The notes beneath the pieces were generated by a model. The model made no database searches and was not told where the DNA came from. It saw nothing but the letters and a program-made list of their open reading frames with translations. 64,000 bases of DNA from an uncultured Lachnospiraceae bacterium (GTDB lineage Bacteria; Bacillota; Clostridia; Lachnospirales; Lachnospiraceae): contig CACZBZ010000001.1 in assembly GCA_902779505.1 (NCBI GenBank), positions 184,193-248,192 on the forward strand, in the 5' to 3' direction. Below are positions 61,579-64,000 of the stretch, piece by piece. The stretch's first letter is position 1. Each line of letters opens with the position of its first letter. Position numbers and translations under genes: made by a program.

Positions 61579-62694
61579 TTATTTGATTTTTTTCCCTACA
61601 ACAACAAATCTTCCTTCACCGCTCACCGCATCATCACAGGTTGATAAAGTGATAAGCTTGTCGCCGTAATCCGCAAGCACACCGGTATCATAGAGTTGCA
61701 GTGCCTCCATCTCTTCCATATTTGAATAGAATTCATCAGGACTTGCCGCATCTATGAACTGATAATATTTGAATACTATATCTTCTTCCGTATAAATCTG
61801 AGATCTGAACACATACATTACGGCATATGTTCCCTCTTCATATATGGTATCAAAGGTAAAAGTCGGGTTCTTTTTAAAGAAATCCTCGCTTGCATATCTG
61901 TTGAGATTACCGAACATCTTGCCGCTCTTCATATGATGACCGTATAAGATCATATTGTCATTGGGAAAAGCAGGCGTGCAGTTCTTATCCATGAATATGG
62001 AACCGTTCTTATCGTATTCCTGGTTGTAATTATGGTCCAGATAATAATCATTGTTGGAAGTCTGCATTACCGGATAGTCAATATCACAACCGTCCACTTT
62101 TATCCAACCCACAAGCTTTTTGTTCTTCTGATAAAGAGCGGCATATTTTTCAAGAATCGGAGGAGCTTCAGGATCGTCGCTGTAATTGATCTTCACACCG
62201 GAATCCTTAACGATCATGTCTTCAAGTTCTGTATACTCAATATCATTCTTTTCATAGAGAGTAAAATAAAACACGAGATAACCGATACTTCCTGCAATAC
62301 AGACTCCAAGAACTGCCAAAAAGAGTTTTCTTCTAAGTTCTCTTTTCTTCAGTTCTTTTACGATCTGCTGCTGCATTGCAGAATCATAATCTTCCAGCTC
62401 CTTTGATACGTTATTTTTATTTCTGAAGCCTTTCTTTTTACGCGAATCGGGAGCAGCCGCTCTCTTCTTAAGTTCTTCTTCGAGTTCTATGATCTCATCA
62501 AGATAATCTTCGCCAAGGAGAGTTTCGAAGTTGTACTTCTTGTTCTCAAGGTCTTCTCTAAGCTGTGTGACTTCCGTCAGGCTCAGCTTATTGACCTTTC
62601 TCTCTATGCCCTCAATTATTCTGTTATCTCTAAAACCGGCCGCATAATCGGATTTCGTCCTGAAATGACGGCCTCTGATCTCAAAGTTCTCCAT
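61579..62694 (-). CDS. Class B sortase with long cytoplasmic N-terminus
   Basis: Sortases join surface proteins to the cell wall. The 371-residue product has a charged, partly coiled-coil N-terminus of about 125 residues, one membrane segment (about 126-148) and an extracellular sortase B domain. Catalytic residues are visible: histidine in MILYGHHMKSG near residue 252, cysteine in ITLSTCDD near 350, and arginine in GEGRFVVVG near 360. The family is usually about 220-250 residues, so the cytoplasmic extension is unusual. Two proteins with sortase-type ends (SPNTGD, TPKTGD) are encoded 3-9 kb downstream and are plausible substrates. The gene follows leuS by 22 bases. Confidence 0.88.
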   Translation of the reverse strand: MENFEIRGRHFRTKSDYAAGFRDNRIIEGIERKVNKLSLTEVTQLREDLENKKYNFETLLGEDYLDEIIELEEELKKRAAAPDSRKKKGFRNKNNVSKELEDYDSAMQQQIVKELKKRELRRKLFLAVLGVCIAGSIGYLVFYFTLYEKNDIEYTELEDMIVKDSGVKINYSDDPEAPPILEKYAALYQKNKKLVGWIKVDGCDIDYPVMQTSNNDYYLDHNYNQEYDKNGSIFMDKNCTPAFPNDNMILYGHHMKSGKMFGNLNRYASEDFFKKNPTFTFDTIYEEGTYAVMYVFRSQIYTEEDIVFKYYQFIDAASPDEFYSNMEEMEALQLYDTGVLADYGDKLITLSTCDDAVSGEGRFVVVGKKIK

Positions 62695-62716
62695 TGATAG
62701 TTATAAAACCCAAATC

Positions 62717-64000
62717 TTATTTAACAACTATATTTACGATCTTGCCGGGAACATAGATTTCCTTAACGATCGTCTTGCCTTCGATAAATGCGCCTACACC
62801 TTCTGCAGCCTTAGCTTTGTTAAGTGCAGAATCCTTATCTTCATCCTTGGCAAGTTCAACAGTTCCTCTTACCTTACCGTTGACCTGTACACCTATGCAT
62901 ACAGTATCATCCTGGCAAAGAGCCTCGTCATATACAGGCCATTTTTCAAATGCGATCGTATCTTCATGACCGAACTTCTTCCATATCTCTTCACCGATAT
63001 GAGGAGTGATACATGAAAGCATCTTGATAAAGCCCTCAGCGTATTCGCGGGGACACTTACCCTCTTTATATACTGCATTGACAAATATCATCATCTGAGC
63101 GATTGCTGTATTGAAAGCAAGCTTCTCAAAATCATCGTTAACTTTCTTAACTGTCTGATGATATACCTTGTCAAGGGCAGGTACTTTATCGTCAGTCAGA
63201 TTATCAGCCTCTGTAAAGAAGTTCCAAACTCTGTTGATGAATCTTCTTGCGCCGTCAACACCGGACTTGCTCCAAGGCTTAGATACCTCAAGAGGTCCCA
63301 TGAACATCTCATAGAGACGTAAAGTATCTGCACCGTACTCTCTTACGATATCCGAAGGATTTACAACGAATTCAGGGAATCTCTTACCCATCTTGATACC
63401 GTTTTCACCCAGGATCATTCCCTGATGTACAAGCTTCTTGAACGGCTCTTTTACAGGAGAGATTCCTTCATGATAGAGGAATCTGTTCCAGATCCTTGAA
63501 TACATCAGATGACCGACTGTATGTTCAGGGCCGCCGATATAGAGGTCTACAGGCATCCAGTGCTTAAGAAGCTCGGGATCTGCCAGTTCTTTATCATTGT
63601 TGGGATCAATATATCTGAGATAATACCAGCTGCTTCCGGCAGAACCGGGCATAGTTGATGTCTCTCTTGTTCCTTTGATTCCGTTCTTGTCGTACTTCTT
63701 CCATTCGGTCGCATTTTCAAGAGGTGCCTGACCGTTCTTGCCCTTATAATCTTCCAGCTCGGGAAGGATAAGAGGAAGTTCCGAATCATCAAGAACATAT
63801 ATCTTGCCGTCATCTCCGTGCACAATAGGCACAGGCTCGCCCCAATAACGCTGACGAGCGAATATCCACTCTCTGAAGTGGTAGTTAACAGTTCTCTTTG
63901 CAACGCCCATCTTCTCAAGCTTTGAAGTGATGGCTTCTTTGGCTTCTTCAACAGTAAGACCTGTGAATTCTTCTGAATTGATGAGCTTGCAGCCCTTTCC
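62717..64000 (-). CDS. leuS: Leucyl-tRNA synthetase, C-terminal part (gene enters from the right edge)
   Basis: The frame is open to the window edge, so only the last 427 residues are seen. An internal ATG at 63910 is not the real start because coding continues upstream. The visible part includes the catalytic-domain REWIFARQRYWGEPVPIVH, SSWYYLRYIDP, and the HMKSR-like loop region. The anticodon-binding and C-terminal domains follow, ending GKIVNIVVK. The family's KMSKS ATP-binding signature appears as KMGKR, followed by FPEFVVNPSDIVREYGAD. The position is correct but two residues differ from the usual form. The product charges tRNA-Leu. It is the upstream gene of the sortase run. Confidence 0.93.
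   Translation of the reverse strand, partial: GKGCKLINSEEFTGLTVEEAKEAITSKLEKMGVAKRTVNYHFREWIFARQRYWGEPVPIVHGDDGKIYVLDDSELPLILPELEDYKGKNGQAPLENATEWKKYDKNGIKGTRETSTMPGSAGSSWYYLRYIDPNNDKELADPELLKHWMPVDLYIGGPEHTVGHLMYSRIWNRFLYHEGISPVKEPFKKLVHQGMILGENGIKMGKRFPEFVVNPSDIVREYGADTLRLYEMFMGPLEVSKPWSKSGVDGARRFINRVWNFFTEADNLTDDKVPALDKVYHQTVKKVNDDFEKLAFNTAIAQMMIFVNAVYKEGKCPREYAEGFIKMLSCITPHIGEEIWKKFGHEDTIAFEKWPVYDEALCQDDTVCIGVQVNGKVRGTVELAKDEDKDSALNKAKAAEGVGAFIEGKTIVKEIYVPGKIVNIVVK

Noticed and set aside
62717-63910. A complete short LeuRS beginning at the ATG at 63910
   Set aside because: The same frame is open to the window edge and encodes LeuRS-like sequence upstream, so this ATG is internal.

Overview
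The window reads as chromosome of a low-to-moderate-GC member of the Clostridia, most likely Lachnospiraceae. The evidence is gene order and family content: a radC-mreBCD-mrdA-minC-rodA-mgsA wall cluster, a mutSL-miaAB block, Nfn-type bifurcating transhydrogenase genes, Rex, an Re-citrate-synthase-like gene, BspA-type leucine-rich-repeat surface proteins, a class B sortase and a type III toxin-antitoxin locus. Almost everything lies on the minus strand. The only clear plus-strand gene is an ABC-F ATPase (44740..46638). I saw no rRNA, tRNA, CRISPR array or insertion sequence.

Layout, in coordinate order (transcription mostly runs right to left). 1..10.4 kb: an HlyD-like adaptor fragment, a P-loop protein, a D-Ala-D-Ala carboxypeptidase, mgsA, then the elongasome cluster rodA, minC, mrdA/PBP2, mreD, mreC, a divergent mreB and radC. 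10.4..31.2 kb: housekeeping genes for tRNA modification and mismatch repair (ynbB-like, miaA, mutL, mutS, miaB), proline synthesis (proA, proB) with a folate cyclo-ligase and a DUF896 protein, two flavoproteins, a MOP flippase, ybeY, phoH, rlmH, a zinc-ribbon membrane protein and the NfnAB-like pair. 31.2..44.6 kb: a zinc-ribbon/TPR protein, a broken fhs, ftsK, a large membrane protein, yebC, a CBS-domain protein, alr, nnr, a coiled-coil protein and rex. 44.7..50 kb: the ABC-F gene, a broken icd, a GntR regulator and the Re-citrate-synthase-like gene, preceded by a structured untranslated region. 50.4..64 kb: an accessory region with two sortase-type LRR surface proteins, a ToxIN/CptIN-type toxin with its repeat-RNA antitoxin, a zinc-ribbon membrane protein, a class B sortase, and the 3' part of leuS running off the window.

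The least ordinary signals are these. (1) A complete type III toxin-antitoxin locus: tandem RNA repeats, attenuator hairpin, then an endoribonuclease toxin gene. (2) A minC gene with no minD or minE beside it, whose MinD-binding motif looks replaced, next to an MreB-like gene that has lost conserved nucleotide-pocket residues. (3) Two central-metabolism genes, fhs and icd, each interrupted by a small out-of-frame deletion. (4) An unidentified structured leader RNA upstream of the citrate-synthase-like gene. (5) A large LRR gene whose interior looks compositionally unlike its ends.

All calls rest on reading the sequence and remembered family motifs. No database search or folding program was run.
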